A stretch of 64,000 nucleotides of DNA from Vicinamibacteria bacterium (GTDB lineage Bacteria > Acidobacteriota > Vicinamibacteria > Fen-336), in the NCBI GenBank assembly GCA_025994075.1, contig JAMQGV010000044.1, positions 94,651-158,650 of the forward strand, in the 5' to 3' direction. The position numbers were made by a program, and so were the translations under genes. Position 1 is the first letter of the stretch; every line of letters starts with the position of its first letter. Positions 34,599 to 43,922 of this stretch are shown here, piece by piece. The notes under the pieces are model-generated. The model was not told the origin of the DNA and did no database searches. It saw nothing but the letters and a program-made list of their open reading frames with translations.

Positions 34599-35155
34599 CA
34601 GCCGCTCCAGCGGAACTCCCACGTGCACTCGGAGTCGCCGCGGGCGCCGCAGGTCGCGTGATCGACGCGAGCGTCCCTGGCCGAGCGCTCGGCGATCACG
34701 GTGAACCAGCCGGTGATGCGACCGCAGCCCGCCGCGTCGGGGACGAAGTCGCGGACCCGGATGCGGGCCCCGCGCTCCCCGGGCTCGACCACGACTTCGC
34801 CCGCGTCGTACACCTTCTTCCACATCATCGGCGAGGCGTTGAGCACCGACTGCGGCGACATCAGGGCGAGGATGAACTTGTAGACCGTCTTCAGCCCGAG
34901 CGCGGCCCCGTGGCGGCCGGCGCGCACCGCGAAGTCGGTCACCGGCTCGCCCTTCTGCGCCGCTGCCGCGCGGGTGAAGGTGTTGACGGCGCCGAGCGGG
35001 ACCATGGCCGAGGCGATCAGGTCGCCGCCGAAGAGCTTGCGCTGCTCCGGCGGCAGCGCGGCGAGCACGGCCTCGAACTGCTGCGCGGACAGCTCGCCGC
35101 GCACGAAGGACACCAGGCCGTTGACAGGCGTTGCCTTGACGTTCGGTTCGCTCAT
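34598..35155 (-). CDS. DUF2378-like (4-vinyl reductase/H-NOX-fold-like) protein
   Basis: 185 aa, cytoplasmic. The middle (LGLKTVYKFILALMSPQSVL, then MMWKKVYDAGEVVVEPGERG) resembles DUF2378/TIGR02265 proteins, a myxobacterial-type family with a heme NO-binding/V4R-like fold. The C-terminal GCGRITGWFTVIAERS...HATCGARGDSECTWEFRW resembles the V4R Cys pattern that binds metal or a small ligand. A sensor or scaffold role is possible. It overlaps ligD by 1 nt, so the two are co-translated; whether it affects repair is unknown. Confidence 0.6.
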   Translation of the reverse strand: MSEPNVKATPVNGLVSFVRGELSAQQFEAVLAALPPEQRKLFGGDLIASAMVPLGAVNTFTRAAAAQKGEPVTDFAVRAGRHGAALGLKTVYKFILALMSPQSVLNASPMMWKKVYDAGEVVVEPGERGARIRVRDFVPDAAGCGRITGWFTVIAERSARDARVDHATCGARGDSECTWEFRWSG

Positions 35156-35204
35156 GCCCGGACTCCGCGGGGAATGAACGACGATAGCACCGACGGGGTT
35201 CCGA

Positions 35205-35223
35205 CGCCGGGTAGAACCCGGCG
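35205..35223. terminator. Hairpin downstream of the exported racemase gene
   Basis: Perfect 8-bp stem CGCCGGGT/ACCCGGCG with a 3-nt loop, 73 bp past the racemase stop and before the DUF2378-like start. No T-tract. Likely separates the racemase transcript from the ligD operon. Confidence 0.45.
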
Positions 35224-35295
35224 CCGGTCCCATGGGGGCTCCGTCGGACGACTCCGGCCTCCTCCGCCCCCAAACCCCCGACGGGCCTGAGGTCC

Positions 35296-36330
35296 TCAGC
35301 GCTTCAGGTCGAGCTCGACGTGGAACAGGTCCGGCACGCGGGTGTAGGCCTGCAGCGCGTCGGCCGCGGCCGGCGAGGTGCGCCGCAGCAGGCCGCCGAG
35401 CGAGGCCCGCACGTCGGGCGGGACCTCGGTCTTGGAGACCACCTCGACGCTCACCTCCGTGCGCGGGTGGCGGCGCGGGCCGCCTTCGCGCAGCACCAGG
35501 TCGGTCATCAGCGGGTTGGGGTCGATCACCCTGACGCCGGGGTAGCCGAGGCGCTCGAAGCTCTTCGCCCACAGCTCGCCCGCGTAGCCGAAGTGGGTGC
35601 AGTTGAGGCTCGCGACCAGCGGCCCCTTCGCCGCCGGCAGCTTCGACACCGCCTGCTCGACGAAGGCCTGCACGCGCTCGGCCGTCTCGGCGCCCTGCGC
35701 GTCGCGCTCGATGGCGCCGGTCAGCCGCGGGCACGCCTGGCCGACCACGCGGGTCTCCGGCACGCCGCCTTCCACCAGCAGCCGCTTGTGGGTGCCGGCG
35801 TCGATCGTGCCCTGGGTGCCGAACACGACGGTCGTCGCGCCCGGCGTCTCGGCCAGCGTCTTCTCGATCAGCTCGACGCCCATCGGCACGATGCTGACGG
35901 CCTGGGTCGCGCCGCGCTTCGCGTGCTCGGTCTGGTCGTAGAACACGGACAGCGTGTTGCACGCGATCAGGATCAGGTCCGGCCGGTAGCGGCTCTCCAT
36001 TGCCGCCAGCGCGGCGTCGAAGACGCGCACCTTGTCGGCGAGTTGCGGGATGTCGTTGTAGCCGATCGCGTCGTCGAGCAGCGCGTTGACGAACACGATC
36101 CGCGCCTTGCCGACGATCCCGCTCTCCGGCAGCCGCGCCGCCAGGTCGGCGACCACCGACAGCCCGCCGAGCCCGGAGTCGGTGACGACGATCGTCACCT
36201 CGCTCTTCTGCGCGGCGGCGGTCGCGAACCGCGTCGGCGCCGCCTGCTGGGCGAGCGCGGCGGGGGCAGGCGTCGCCAGCAGCACGGCAGCGAGCGCGAG
36301 CGGGGCGGTCAACGGACGGAACCGGGTCAT
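35296..36330 (-). CDS. Exported glutamate/aspartate racemase-family protein
   Basis: 344 aa. The start at 36330 has GAGGAGG 5 nt upstream and gives a clear signal peptide, with cleavage likely after ALA near residue 28. The mature part is a MurI/Asp-Glu racemase: VVTDSGLGGLSVVADLA, the two catalytic cysteines in LIACNTLSVFY and SLNCTHFGYAG, and VRVIDPNPLMTDLV. Ordinary MurI is cytoplasmic and supplies D-glutamate for peptidoglycan. Export suggests another job, such as racemising amino acids in the periplasm. About half its residues match the cytoplasmic paralogue at 43923-44822. Confidence 0.82.
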   Translation of the reverse strand: MTRFRPLTAPLALAAVLLATPAPAALAQQAAPTRFATAAAQKSEVTIVVTDSGLGGLSVVADLAARLPESGIVGKARIVFVNALLDDAIGYNDIPQLADKVRVFDAALAAMESRYRPDLILIACNTLSVFYDQTEHAKRGATQAVSIVPMGVELIEKTLAETPGATTVVFGTQGTIDAGTHKRLLVEGGVPETRVVGQACPRLTGAIERDAQGAETAERVQAFVEQAVSKLPAAKGPLVASLNCTHFGYAGELWAKSFERLGYPGVRVIDPNPLMTDLVLREGGPRRHPRTEVSVEVVSKTEVPPDVRASLGGLLRRTSPAAADALQAYTRVPDLFHVELDLKR

Positions 36331-36391
36331 CTTGCCTCCTCGATCGGCCATCCTACGATGCTGCGGCGCCGGATGGCGTCGCGGGCCGGGG

Positions 36392-38764
36392 CTAAAGCGG
36401 CGGCGGGGAGTCGTCGGGCAGGACGTAGAGCCCGCCTTCGTCGTGGACCACGTGCCAGGCCGGGTGCCTGGCGAGCTTGCCGGCCAGCAGCAGCGAGGAC
36501 AGCGGCGCGCGGACCAGGCGGTCGATCGCCCGCTGCGCCGCGCGCGCGCCGTGCTCCGGGCTCCACGCCTCGCGGGCGATCAGGTCGAGCGCCTCGGGCT
36601 CGATTCGCAACCGCACCCCGTGCCGGGCCTGCACGTCTTCCGCGAGCGCCGCGAGCTGGCGGCGCACGACCTCGGCCGCAGCCTCGCGGGCGAGCGGCGC
36701 GAACAGCACCTGTTCGTCGATCCGGTTGAGCAACTCGGGGCGGAAGAAGCGGCGCGCCTCTTCGACCGCGGCGGCGCCGCCGCCAACCGCGGGCGTGGCG
36801 GTGAACCCGGCCGCGGGGGCACTGGTCGCCGACCCCAGGTTCGAGGTCATCACCACGATCGCGTGGCGCGCGTCGGCCGTGCGCCCCGCGGCGTCGGTCA
36901 GCCGGCCCTCGTCGAAGAGCTGCAGGCACACGTCGAGCACCCGCGGGTGCGCCTTCTCGACCTCGTCGAACAGCACCAGCGTCCACGGGTCGCGGCGCAG
37001 GCCGCCGGTGAGCTGGCCCTCCTCGCGGTGGCCGACGTAGCCCGGGGGGGAGCCGATCAGCCGCGCGACGGAGTGCTGCTCCTGGTACTCCGACATGTCC
37101 AGCCGCAAGAGCTTGTCGCCGGCGCCGAAGACGAACTGCGCGAGCAGCTTCGCCATCTCCGTCTTGCCGGTGCCGCTGGGGCCCAGGAAGAGCAGCACCG
37201 CGAGCGGCCCGCGCTCGCGCTGCAGGCCCGAGAAGGCGAGGCGCACGCGGCGCGCGACCTGGGCGATCGCCGCCTCCTGTCCGACGAGCCGGGCGGCGAG
37301 GAACGCCTCGAGCTCGGCGAGCCGGGCGTGGTCGCCGGCGCCGAGCGCCATCAGCACACGGTCCACCGGCAGGCCGCGCTTCGCGGCCACCACGGCGGCG
37401 ACGTCGCGCGGCGTCACCCGCTGCGGCCCCGCGCTCGCCGCCTCGGCCGCGCCCATGCTGAGCTGCGGGACGCGGGCCTGGGCGCAGGCGCGGTCCGCCG
37501 CGTCGACCGCCTTGTCCGGCCAGCGCCGCTCGGGGTCGAAGCGGCCGGTCAGGTCCACCGCCGCCGCCAGCGCCGCGTCTTCGATCGCGACGCCGTGATG
37601 GGCCTCCCAGCGCGGTCGCCAGCCGCGCAGGATCTCGAGCGTCTCGTCGCGATCGGGCTCGCCGACCAGGACCTTCTCGAAGCGGCGCGCGAGGGCGGCG
37701 TCGGCCTCGACGTGGCGCGCGTACTCGTCGGCGGTGGTGGCGCCGATGCAGGCGACCTCGCCGCGCGCGAGCGCCGGCTTGAGCAGGTTGGCGGCGTCCG
37801 GCCCGCCGCGGCCGACGGCCCCGGCGCCGACCAGGGTGTGGAGCTCGTCGAGGAACAGGATCACCTCGGGGTGCTCGCGCGCTTCGACCAGGACCGCGAG
37901 CAGCCGCTCCTCGAACTCGCCGCGGTGGTCGGCGCCGGCCACCAGCGCGCCGATCGGAAGCTCGACGATGCGGCGGCCGGCGAGCGAAGCGTCGCGCCCC
38001 TCGGCGATCCGGCGGGCGAGGCCCTCGACGACCGCCGACTTGCCGACGCCGGCTTCGCCGACCAGGACGGGATTCGACTTGCCCGCGCGGGCGAGGGTCT
38101 GGACGAGCGCGAGCAGTTCCGCGCGGCGGCCGACCACCGGCGGCAGCTCGCCGCGGCGGGCGAGGGCGGTCAGGTCGCGGCCGAAGCGGTCGAGCATCGG
38201 CGTCGCGGAGCTCGCCGCCGCGGGCGGCGCGGCGGGGCGCGGCGCTTCTTCGGCCACTCCGGGAGGCGGCTCGGCGGCGGCGGCGAGCGCGGCCCGGCGC
38301 AGCTCCGGAGGGCGCGCGCCGAGCTCGACGAACAGGCCGAAGGTGAGCGGGTCCGCGCCTTCCGCCATGGCGGCGACGAGGTGCAGCCCGGAGAGCCGGG
38401 GCGCGCCCGCCGCCAGCGCCTCGGCCGCCTCGAACACGGCCTTCGTCACCAGGCTGCGGCTGATCGCGCCCTGCGGCGGGGCGGCCAGCGGGCCGCGGCC
38501 CACCCGCTCGCGGGCGAGGCGCCGCGCTTTCGTGGCGTCGAGGCGCGCCGCATCCAGCGCGACCGCGAGCTGCGCCTCCTCGTGCTGGATGCGGTCGAGC
38601 GCCGCCTGGTCGATCCCGAGCGCGGCGGGTTTCGCCTTGACGACCTTCTCGAGGCTCAACAGGCCGATCAGCAGGTGCGCGGGCTCGATGCGCTCGTGGC
38701 GGCTGGCGGCGGCTTCGCCCGCGGCGATCCGCCACGCCAGCTCGGTCGCGGGAGTGAGCTTCAC
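36392..38764 (-). CDS. ClpA-like double AAA+ ATPase coupled to the TPR kinase
   Basis: 790 aa. A Clp_N-like repeat domain (residues 1-155, ERIEPAHLLIGLLSLEK) is followed by AAA-1 (Walker A GEAGVGKS at 236-243, Walker B VILFLDELHT) and AAA-2 (Walker A GPSGTGKT at 528-535, Walker B LVLFDEVEKAHP, NRIDEQVLF), ending in a D2-small domain. The region between the AAA modules is short, so there is no ClpB-type M domain. No clear ClpP-docking IGF/L loop is seen. It probably unfolds or disassembles proteins. The GTG start overlaps the kinase stop (GTGA), so the two are translationally coupled. Confidence 0.9.
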   Translation of the reverse strand: MKLTPATELAWRIAAGEAAASRHERIEPAHLLIGLLSLEKVVKAKPAALGIDQAALDRIQHEEAQLAVALDAARLDATKARRLARERVGRGPLAAPPQGAISRSLVTKAVFEAAEALAAGAPRLSGLHLVAAMAEGADPLTFGLFVELGARPPELRRAALAAAAEPPPGVAEEAPRPAAPPAAASSATPMLDRFGRDLTALARRGELPPVVGRRAELLALVQTLARAGKSNPVLVGEAGVGKSAVVEGLARRIAEGRDASLAGRRIVELPIGALVAGADHRGEFEERLLAVLVEAREHPEVILFLDELHTLVGAGAVGRGGPDAANLLKPALARGEVACIGATTADEYARHVEADAALARRFEKVLVGEPDRDETLEILRGWRPRWEAHHGVAIEDAALAAAVDLTGRFDPERRWPDKAVDAADRACAQARVPQLSMGAAEAASAGPQRVTPRDVAAVVAAKRGLPVDRVLMALGAGDHARLAELEAFLAARLVGQEAAIAQVARRVRLAFSGLQRERGPLAVLLFLGPSGTGKTEMAKLLAQFVFGAGDKLLRLDMSEYQEQHSVARLIGSPPGYVGHREEGQLTGGLRRDPWTLVLFDEVEKAHPRVLDVCLQLFDEGRLTDAAGRTADARHAIVVMTSNLGSATSAPAAGFTATPAVGGGAAAVEEARRFFRPELLNRIDEQVLFAPLAREAAAEVVRRQLAALAEDVQARHGVRLRIEPEALDLIAREAWSPEHGARAAQRAIDRLVRAPLSSLLLAGKLARHPAWHVVHDEGGLYVLPDDSPPPL

Positions 38765-41700
38765 GCGCCGCCCCGCAGGACCTGCAGCCGCGCCCGCGCC
38801 TCCTGGACCTGGGCCTGCATCGTGATCGGCGCCAGCGACAGGAACTGCTGGTAGGCGCGGGCCGCCTCGTCGCGTCGCCCGAGGCGCTCCAGCACCTTGC
38901 CCAGCTCGAGCTTGGGCAGCGGCGAGCGCGGCTCGATCGCCAGCGCCTTCTCGTGGCTGGCCAGCGCCTCGTCGACGCGGCCGAGGGCGAAGAGCGCGAT
39001 GCCGCGGCTGGTCCACAGCGCCGGGCTCTGCGGGTCGCACTCGACCGCGCGCTCGAACGCGGCGAGTGCCTCCTCGCCGCGGCCGAGCGCCTCGAGGCAG
39101 GCCCCCTTCTGCTGCCACAGGCGGCCGTGCTGGGGGCGCACGCCGATCGCCCCCTCGAAGCAGGCGAGCGCCTCGGCCGCGCGCCGGAAGAAGAACAGGC
39201 ACTCGCCCTTGCCGGCCAGCGCGTCCGCGTGCGCGGGTTCCGCGCGCAGCACGGCCTCGAACCACTCGAGCGCCTTGTCGCGCTGGCCCTGGCCCAGGCA
39301 GAACTTCGCCTTCTTCAGCGACTCGGCAGCCGCGGCCCGGGCCGCGGCCGGGTCGGGGGGCGGCGCCGCGGCGGCGCCCGGCCGCAACGCGGCGTCCTGG
39401 GCCTGGCCGCGCAGCGCCTGGACGCGCGCCCGCAGCGGAGCGACGCGCGGGTCGGCGGCCGGGGCCAGCGTCAGGAACCGCGCGATGGCGGCGGCGGCGT
39501 CCGCGGGTCGCCCCGCGCCCTCCAGGCAGTCCCCCCTGGCCAGGAGCGTCGCGAGGTCGCCGGGGTGGGCCGCGAGGACCGCGTCGAAGCAGGCCAGCGC
39601 GTCGTCGAAGCGTCGGGCGCGCGTCAGCAGGCGTCCCTTCTCCTGCAGCGCCGGCGCGAAGCCCGGCTCGATGCGCAGCGCGACGTCGCAGGCGGCGAGC
39701 GCCTCCTCCGCGCGGCCCAGCGCGTCGAGGCAGCGGGCCTCCAGCAGCGCGGCCTCGTTGAAGCCCGAATGCAGCTCGCGGGCCCGCTCGCTGCAGGGCA
39801 GCGCGTCGGCCGGGCGCTGCAGCGCGTGGAACAGCTCGTGGGCCTTGTTGAACCAGGCGTTGGCCTTGTCCGGCTCGAGCGCGATCGCGCGGTCGTAGGC
39901 GGCGACCGACTCCGGCGGGCGCCCGAGGTCGGACAGCGCGTTGCCCTTCAGGTACCAGGCGTGGGCCCGGCCCTGCGCGGAGAGCTCGAGCGCGCGCTCC
40001 GCCGCGGCGAGGCCTTCGGCGGGCCGGCGCAGCCGCAGCAGGCAGGAGGCGCGCGCCTCCTGGACCGCGGGTTCGCCGTCGCCGCCGGGCACGCCGTCGA
40101 GCACGAGCAGCGCCTTCTCGTGCTGGCCCGCCGCCGCGTAGGCGTGGCCCAGCGGCAGCCACACGTCGACGGCATCGCTCAGCAGCGAGGCCATCTGCAG
40201 CGGCAGCAGCGCGTCCCTGGCGCGTCCCATCTGCATCAGGAGCCGCCCGCGCGCGCCGAGCACGGGCCCGGCGTCGGCGCACAGCGGCTGCGCCTTGTCG
40301 AGTGCCGCGAGCGCTTCGTCCAGGCGCCCCAGCGCCTGCAGATCGTCCGCCAGCTCGAGCCAGGCGGCGCCGTCGTCGGCCTCACGCTCGAGGTGCTCGC
40401 GGAGCAGGGCCGCGGCGCGCTCGCGATCCCCGGCCTGGCGCGCGGCCGCGGCGTTGCCTCGCCCCGCACTCGCGGCTGCCGCGGGTGACGCCGAGGTCGC
40501 CACGCCGGCGAGCACGGCGCTGGCGATGGCGGCCGGCGATCCCGGTGCCGGCCGAGGCGCGGGTGCGGGCGCGACAGGGTCGGGCGCCGGCGTCGCGGGT
40601 GGCGGGTCGTGGCGGAGCTTCGCGGCGAGGGTCGGCGGGTCGGGCGCGGGCGGCGGCAGCACCGCGAGGCGGTCGCGCGCCGTCTCGATCTGCGCTTCCT
40701 GGCCCGGGCCTGCACGCTCCAGGAACCGGCGATAGCTGCGGGCCGCCTCCGGCAGCCAGCCGAGGCGATCCTCGGAGAGCGCGCGGTTCCACCACGGCGC
40801 CGGGTTGTCGGGGGCCAGCAGGCTCGCGCACTCGATCGAGGCGATCGACTCCTCGTGGCGGTCCATCGCCCCGAGGTAGCGCCCGCGGTCGGCCCACGTC
40901 GCCGCGTGATCGGGGTCCTGGCGCAGCGCCTCGTCGAACGCGGCCAGCGCCTCGTCGAAGCGCCGGTGCCGCGCCAGCGCCATGCCCTTGCCGTGCCAGG
41001 CGCGCGCGTCGCGCGGCTCCAGCGCGATCGCCTTCTCGTAGCTCTCGATCGCCTCGTCCCAGTCCCCGCCGCCGTTCTGGGCTTCGCCCCGCAGGGTCCA
41101 CAGCATGGCCATCCGCGGATCGAGCCCGAGGCCGCGGTCGAAGGCCTCGATCGCCTCCCGCAGCCGGCCGTCGGCGCCGTGGCGGCAGCCGGCCGCGGCC
41201 CACGCCAGCGCGTCGCGGGGCGCCGGCGGCACCTTCTTCGCGGCGAGCCGGTCGAGCTGGACCCGCGCGTCCTGGACGAGCCCCGCGAGGTCGCCGCCCT
41301 GAGCCAGCGCCACGAACTCGCGGAACGACGTGCTGGCCAGCGGCGCCTGGCCCAGCGCCAGCTCCACGTGGGCCTTGGAGTGCCAGAAGATGGCGAGGAC
41401 CGGGTCGATCGCCAGCGCCGCGCGCACGGCCTGCAGCGCCTCCTCGCGGCGGCCGAGCGAGAACAGCGCATTGGCGCGGTTGCCGTGGGCCCGCGCGTGG
41501 AACGGGTGGAGCGCGAGGGCCTTCTCGAAGCAGGCGAGCGCCTCGGCGTAGCGCTGCTCGCCGTAGAGCGTGGTGCCGCGGCCGTTGAGCTCGCCCGTCG
41601 CGTGGCTGCGCACGCCCACGTCGACCGTCGACGGGTGGCGCGGCACCTCGGGGCCGGGCCGGTGCACGTAGCCCGGGGGCGCCTCGGGGATCTCGCCGGC

Positions 41701-43866
41701 AGCCGCCAGGACTTTCGGGCCCTTTTGCGCGGCCGCCGCGGCCACGCCGGAGGCGGCCGCCTCGCGATCGACCACCGTGTCGGTGGCGTTGCGGAGGGCG
41801 CCCGGCGCCTGCGGCCGGCGGGGCAGCGAGCGCACCTCTCCGCTCGCGACCGCGGCCGCCAGGCGCTCGGCCCCCTCGCGCAGCGGGTCGGCCGCCGGGG
41901 CCTGCGCCAGATAGCGGCGCAGGCACGGCAGCGCCTCGCCGGGGCGCTCCAGCACCAGCAGCGCGAGCGCGCGGTTGTACCAGGGCACCGCGGCCTCCGG
42001 CTGCAGCTCGCAGGTGCGGGCGAAGCTGGCCAGCGCGTCCTCGTAGCGGCCGGCCTGCACCAGCGCGTTGCCGCGGTTGTACCAGCCCTGGCCGAAGCCG
42101 GGGTCGAGGCGCACGCACTCGTCGCAGGCGCCGAGCGCTTCGTCGATCCGCCCCAGGGCCGCGAGGATCGTGCCCTGGCCGTCCCAGTAGGAGGCGTTGC
42201 GCGGGTCGAGGCCCAGCGCCCGCGCGCTGGCCGCGAGGGCCTCGTCGAGCCGCCCCGCCTCCAGCAGCAGCCCGGCCTTGTTGGACCACGCGCGGCCGTC
42301 GCGCGGGTCGGCCGCGAGCGCCGCGTCGAAGGCCGCGGCTGCCTCGGCGTGGCGGCCCAGCCGCCACAGCATCACGCCTTTCGCCGTCCACGCGTCGTTG
42401 CTGCGCGGGTTGCGGGCGACGGCCTCGTCGAAGCAGCGCAGGGCCTCGTCCTCGCGGCCCGCGTCCACGCAGGCCAGGCCCTTGTTGAGCCAGACGTCGT
42501 CGCGCTCGGGCGCCAGCTCGAGCGCGCGATCGAGGCTCGCGTGGGCGGCGTCGAGGCGGCCGAGGCGACGCAGCACGTTGCCGCGGGCCGACAGCAGGCG
42601 CGGCTCGTCGGGCCGCAGCGCCAGCGCCTGCTCGTAGCAGGCGAGCGCCTCGTCGAGGCGATCCAGGCCCGACAGGCTTGCGGCGCGCGCCGACAGCTCC
42701 CAGGCCGGGTCGATCTCGCCGCTCGGCACCTCGACCGGGGCCGCGCCGAGCGCCGCGAGCAGGCCCTCGAGCTCGGCGCGCAGCGCGGCGAACGAGGCGA
42801 AGCGCTGGGCCGGGTCCTTGCGCAGGCAGCGCTCGATGACGGGCCACAGCGGCGACTCGAGCGGCGTCGGCGCGACGTCGCGGTGCAGCCTTCGCAGCTC
42901 GTGGAACAGCCGGGCCTGGGCGTCGGGTCCCTTCGGCACGCGTGGCACGAACGGCAGCGCACCGCCGGCCGCCATCTGGTGGAGCACGACCCCGAAGGCG
43001 TAGGCGTCGCTGCGCGCGTCGCAGCGCTCCACGCCTTCGAACTGCTCCGGCGGCATGTGGGTGGGCGTGCCGAACACCGTGCCCGCCACCGTGTGGCCGT
43101 CGCCGCCTGCCGCCGCCATCGCCGGGCCGCCCGGCGCGGCGCCCGCGATCCCGAAGTCCGACACGCGCACGTTGCCGTCGGGGCCGATCAGCACGTTGGC
43201 CGGCTTCAGGTCGCGGTGGCAGCGGATCCCGCGGGCGTGGGCGTGCTCCATGCCGTGACAGGCCTGGATCGCCCAGCGCAGCGCCTGCTCGAGCGGCAGC
43301 GGCCGCCGCTGCAGGTGCTCCTGGAGGCTGTTGAAGCCGCCGGGCGGCGCCGCGACGAACTCCATCGCGATGAACAGGCGCCCGTCGTCCTCGAACACCT
43401 CGTCGGCCTGCACCAGGAAAGGGTGGCGGCCGAGGGCGACCCAGATCTCGGCCTCCTTGCGGAACAGGGCGCGGGCGCGGTCGTCGCGCACCAGCTCGTC
43501 GCGCACGGTCTTGACCGCGCGCACGGCGTCGCCGGAGCGGCGCGCCGCGAGATAGACGAGGCCGAACCCGCCTTCGCCGAGCAGCCGCAGCACGCGATAG
43601 CGCTCGCCGATCGCGTCGCCCGGGCGATACGGCGCGGCCAGGGCGACGCGCGGCGGAGCCGCCGCGGGTGGCGGAGGGACAGCGGTCCCCGGCGCCGCGG
43701 GCCCGGTGACGGGGGCCGCAGCAAGCCGCGACTCCGGGGCGGCCGGGACGCCGGTCGGAGCGGCGGCGACCGCCTGCGAGACGCCGAGTGGCGCCTTGCA
43801 GAACGGGCAGGCGGGGGCGCGATCCGAGACCTTCTTGCCGCACTGCGGACACGAGAGGAGCGCCAT
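38761..43866 (-). CDS. Giant zinc-ribbon Ser/Thr protein kinase with about 31 TPR repeats
   Basis: 1701 aa. Residues 6-23 form a zinc ribbon (Cys6, Cys9, Cys20, Cys23). After a Pro/Ala linker comes a Hanks-type kinase at about 90-345: GEGGFGLVY at 97-105, Lys119 (AVK), HRDLKPANV at 217-225, DFG at 237-239, with GTPTHMPPEQ as the activation-loop end. From about 370 to the C-terminus I count about 31 TPR-like 34-residue units in three blocks separated by Ala/Pro linkers. No transmembrane segment, so cytoplasmic. All kinase residues needed for activity are present. It is followed immediately by the ClpA-like gene. Substrates unknown; the TPR array suggests a large scaffold. Confidence 0.9.
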   Translation of the reverse strand: MALLSCPQCGKKVSDRAPACPFCKAPLGVSQAVAAAPTGVPAAPESRLAAAPVTGPAAPGTAVPPPPAAAPPRVALAAPYRPGDAIGERYRVLRLLGEGGFGLVYLAARRSGDAVRAVKTVRDELVRDDRARALFRKEAEIWVALGRHPFLVQADEVFEDDGRLFIAMEFVAAPPGGFNSLQEHLQRRPLPLEQALRWAIQACHGMEHAHARGIRCHRDLKPANVLIGPDGNVRVSDFGIAGAAPGGPAMAAAGGDGHTVAGTVFGTPTHMPPEQFEGVERCDARSDAYAFGVVLHQMAAGGALPFVPRVPKGPDAQARLFHELRRLHRDVAPTPLESPLWPVIERCLRKDPAQRFASFAALRAELEGLLAALGAAPVEVPSGEIDPAWELSARAASLSGLDRLDEALACYEQALALRPDEPRLLSARGNVLRRLGRLDAAHASLDRALELAPERDDVWLNKGLACVDAGREDEALRCFDEAVARNPRSNDAWTAKGVMLWRLGRHAEAAAAFDAALAADPRDGRAWSNKAGLLLEAGRLDEALAASARALGLDPRNASYWDGQGTILAALGRIDEALGACDECVRLDPGFGQGWYNRGNALVQAGRYEDALASFARTCELQPEAAVPWYNRALALLVLERPGEALPCLRRYLAQAPAADPLREGAERLAAAVASGEVRSLPRRPQAPGALRNATDTVVDREAAASGVAAAAAQKGPKVLAAAGEIPEAPPGYVHRPGPEVPRHPSTVDVGVRSHATGELNGRGTTLYGEQRYAEALACFEKALALHPFHARAHGNRANALFSLGRREEALQAVRAALAIDPVLAIFWHSKAHVELALGQAPLASTSFREFVALAQGGDLAGLVQDARVQLDRLAAKKVPPAPRDALAWAAAGCRHGADGRLREAIEAFDRGLGLDPRMAMLWTLRGEAQNGGGDWDEAIESYEKAIALEPRDARAWHGKGMALARHRRFDEALAAFDEALRQDPDHAATWADRGRYLGAMDRHEESIASIECASLLAPDNPAPWWNRALSEDRLGWLPEAARSYRRFLERAGPGQEAQIETARDRLAVLPPPAPDPPTLAAKLRHDPPPATPAPDPVAPAPAPRPAPGSPAAIASAVLAGVATSASPAAAASAGRGNAAAARQAGDRERAAALLREHLEREADDGAAWLELADDLQALGRLDEALAALDKAQPLCADAGPVLGARGRLLMQMGRARDALLPLQMASLLSDAVDVWLPLGHAYAAAGQHEKALLVLDGVPGGDGEPAVQEARASCLLRLRRPAEGLAAAERALELSAQGRAHAWYLKGNALSDLGRPPESVAAYDRAIALEPDKANAWFNKAHELFHALQRPADALPCSERARELHSGFNEAALLEARCLDALGRAEEALAACDVALRIEPGFAPALQEKGRLLTRARRFDDALACFDAVLAAHPGDLATLLARGDCLEGAGRPADAAAAIARFLTLAPAADPRVAPLRARVQALRGQAQDAALRPGAAAAPPPDPAAARAAAAESLKKAKFCLGQGQRDKALEWFEAVLRAEPAHADALAGKGECLFFFRRAAEALACFEGAIGVRPQHGRLWQQKGACLEALGRGEEALAAFERAVECDPQSPALWTSRGIALFALGRVDEALASHEKALAIEPRSPLPKLELGKVLERLGRRDEAARAYQQFLSLAPITMQAQVQEARARLQVLRGGA

Positions 43867-43922
43867 GGCCCCGGCTCTCCCGGAGGGGTGCGCGGATGAT
43901 ATCGCCGGGCCGCGCCCGGCGC

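Noticed and set aside
36392..43866. Type VI secretion kinase and ClpV
   Set aside because: No TssB/C, Hcp, VgrG, TssK, TssM or other T6SS gene lies nearby, and the ATPase is ClpA-like.
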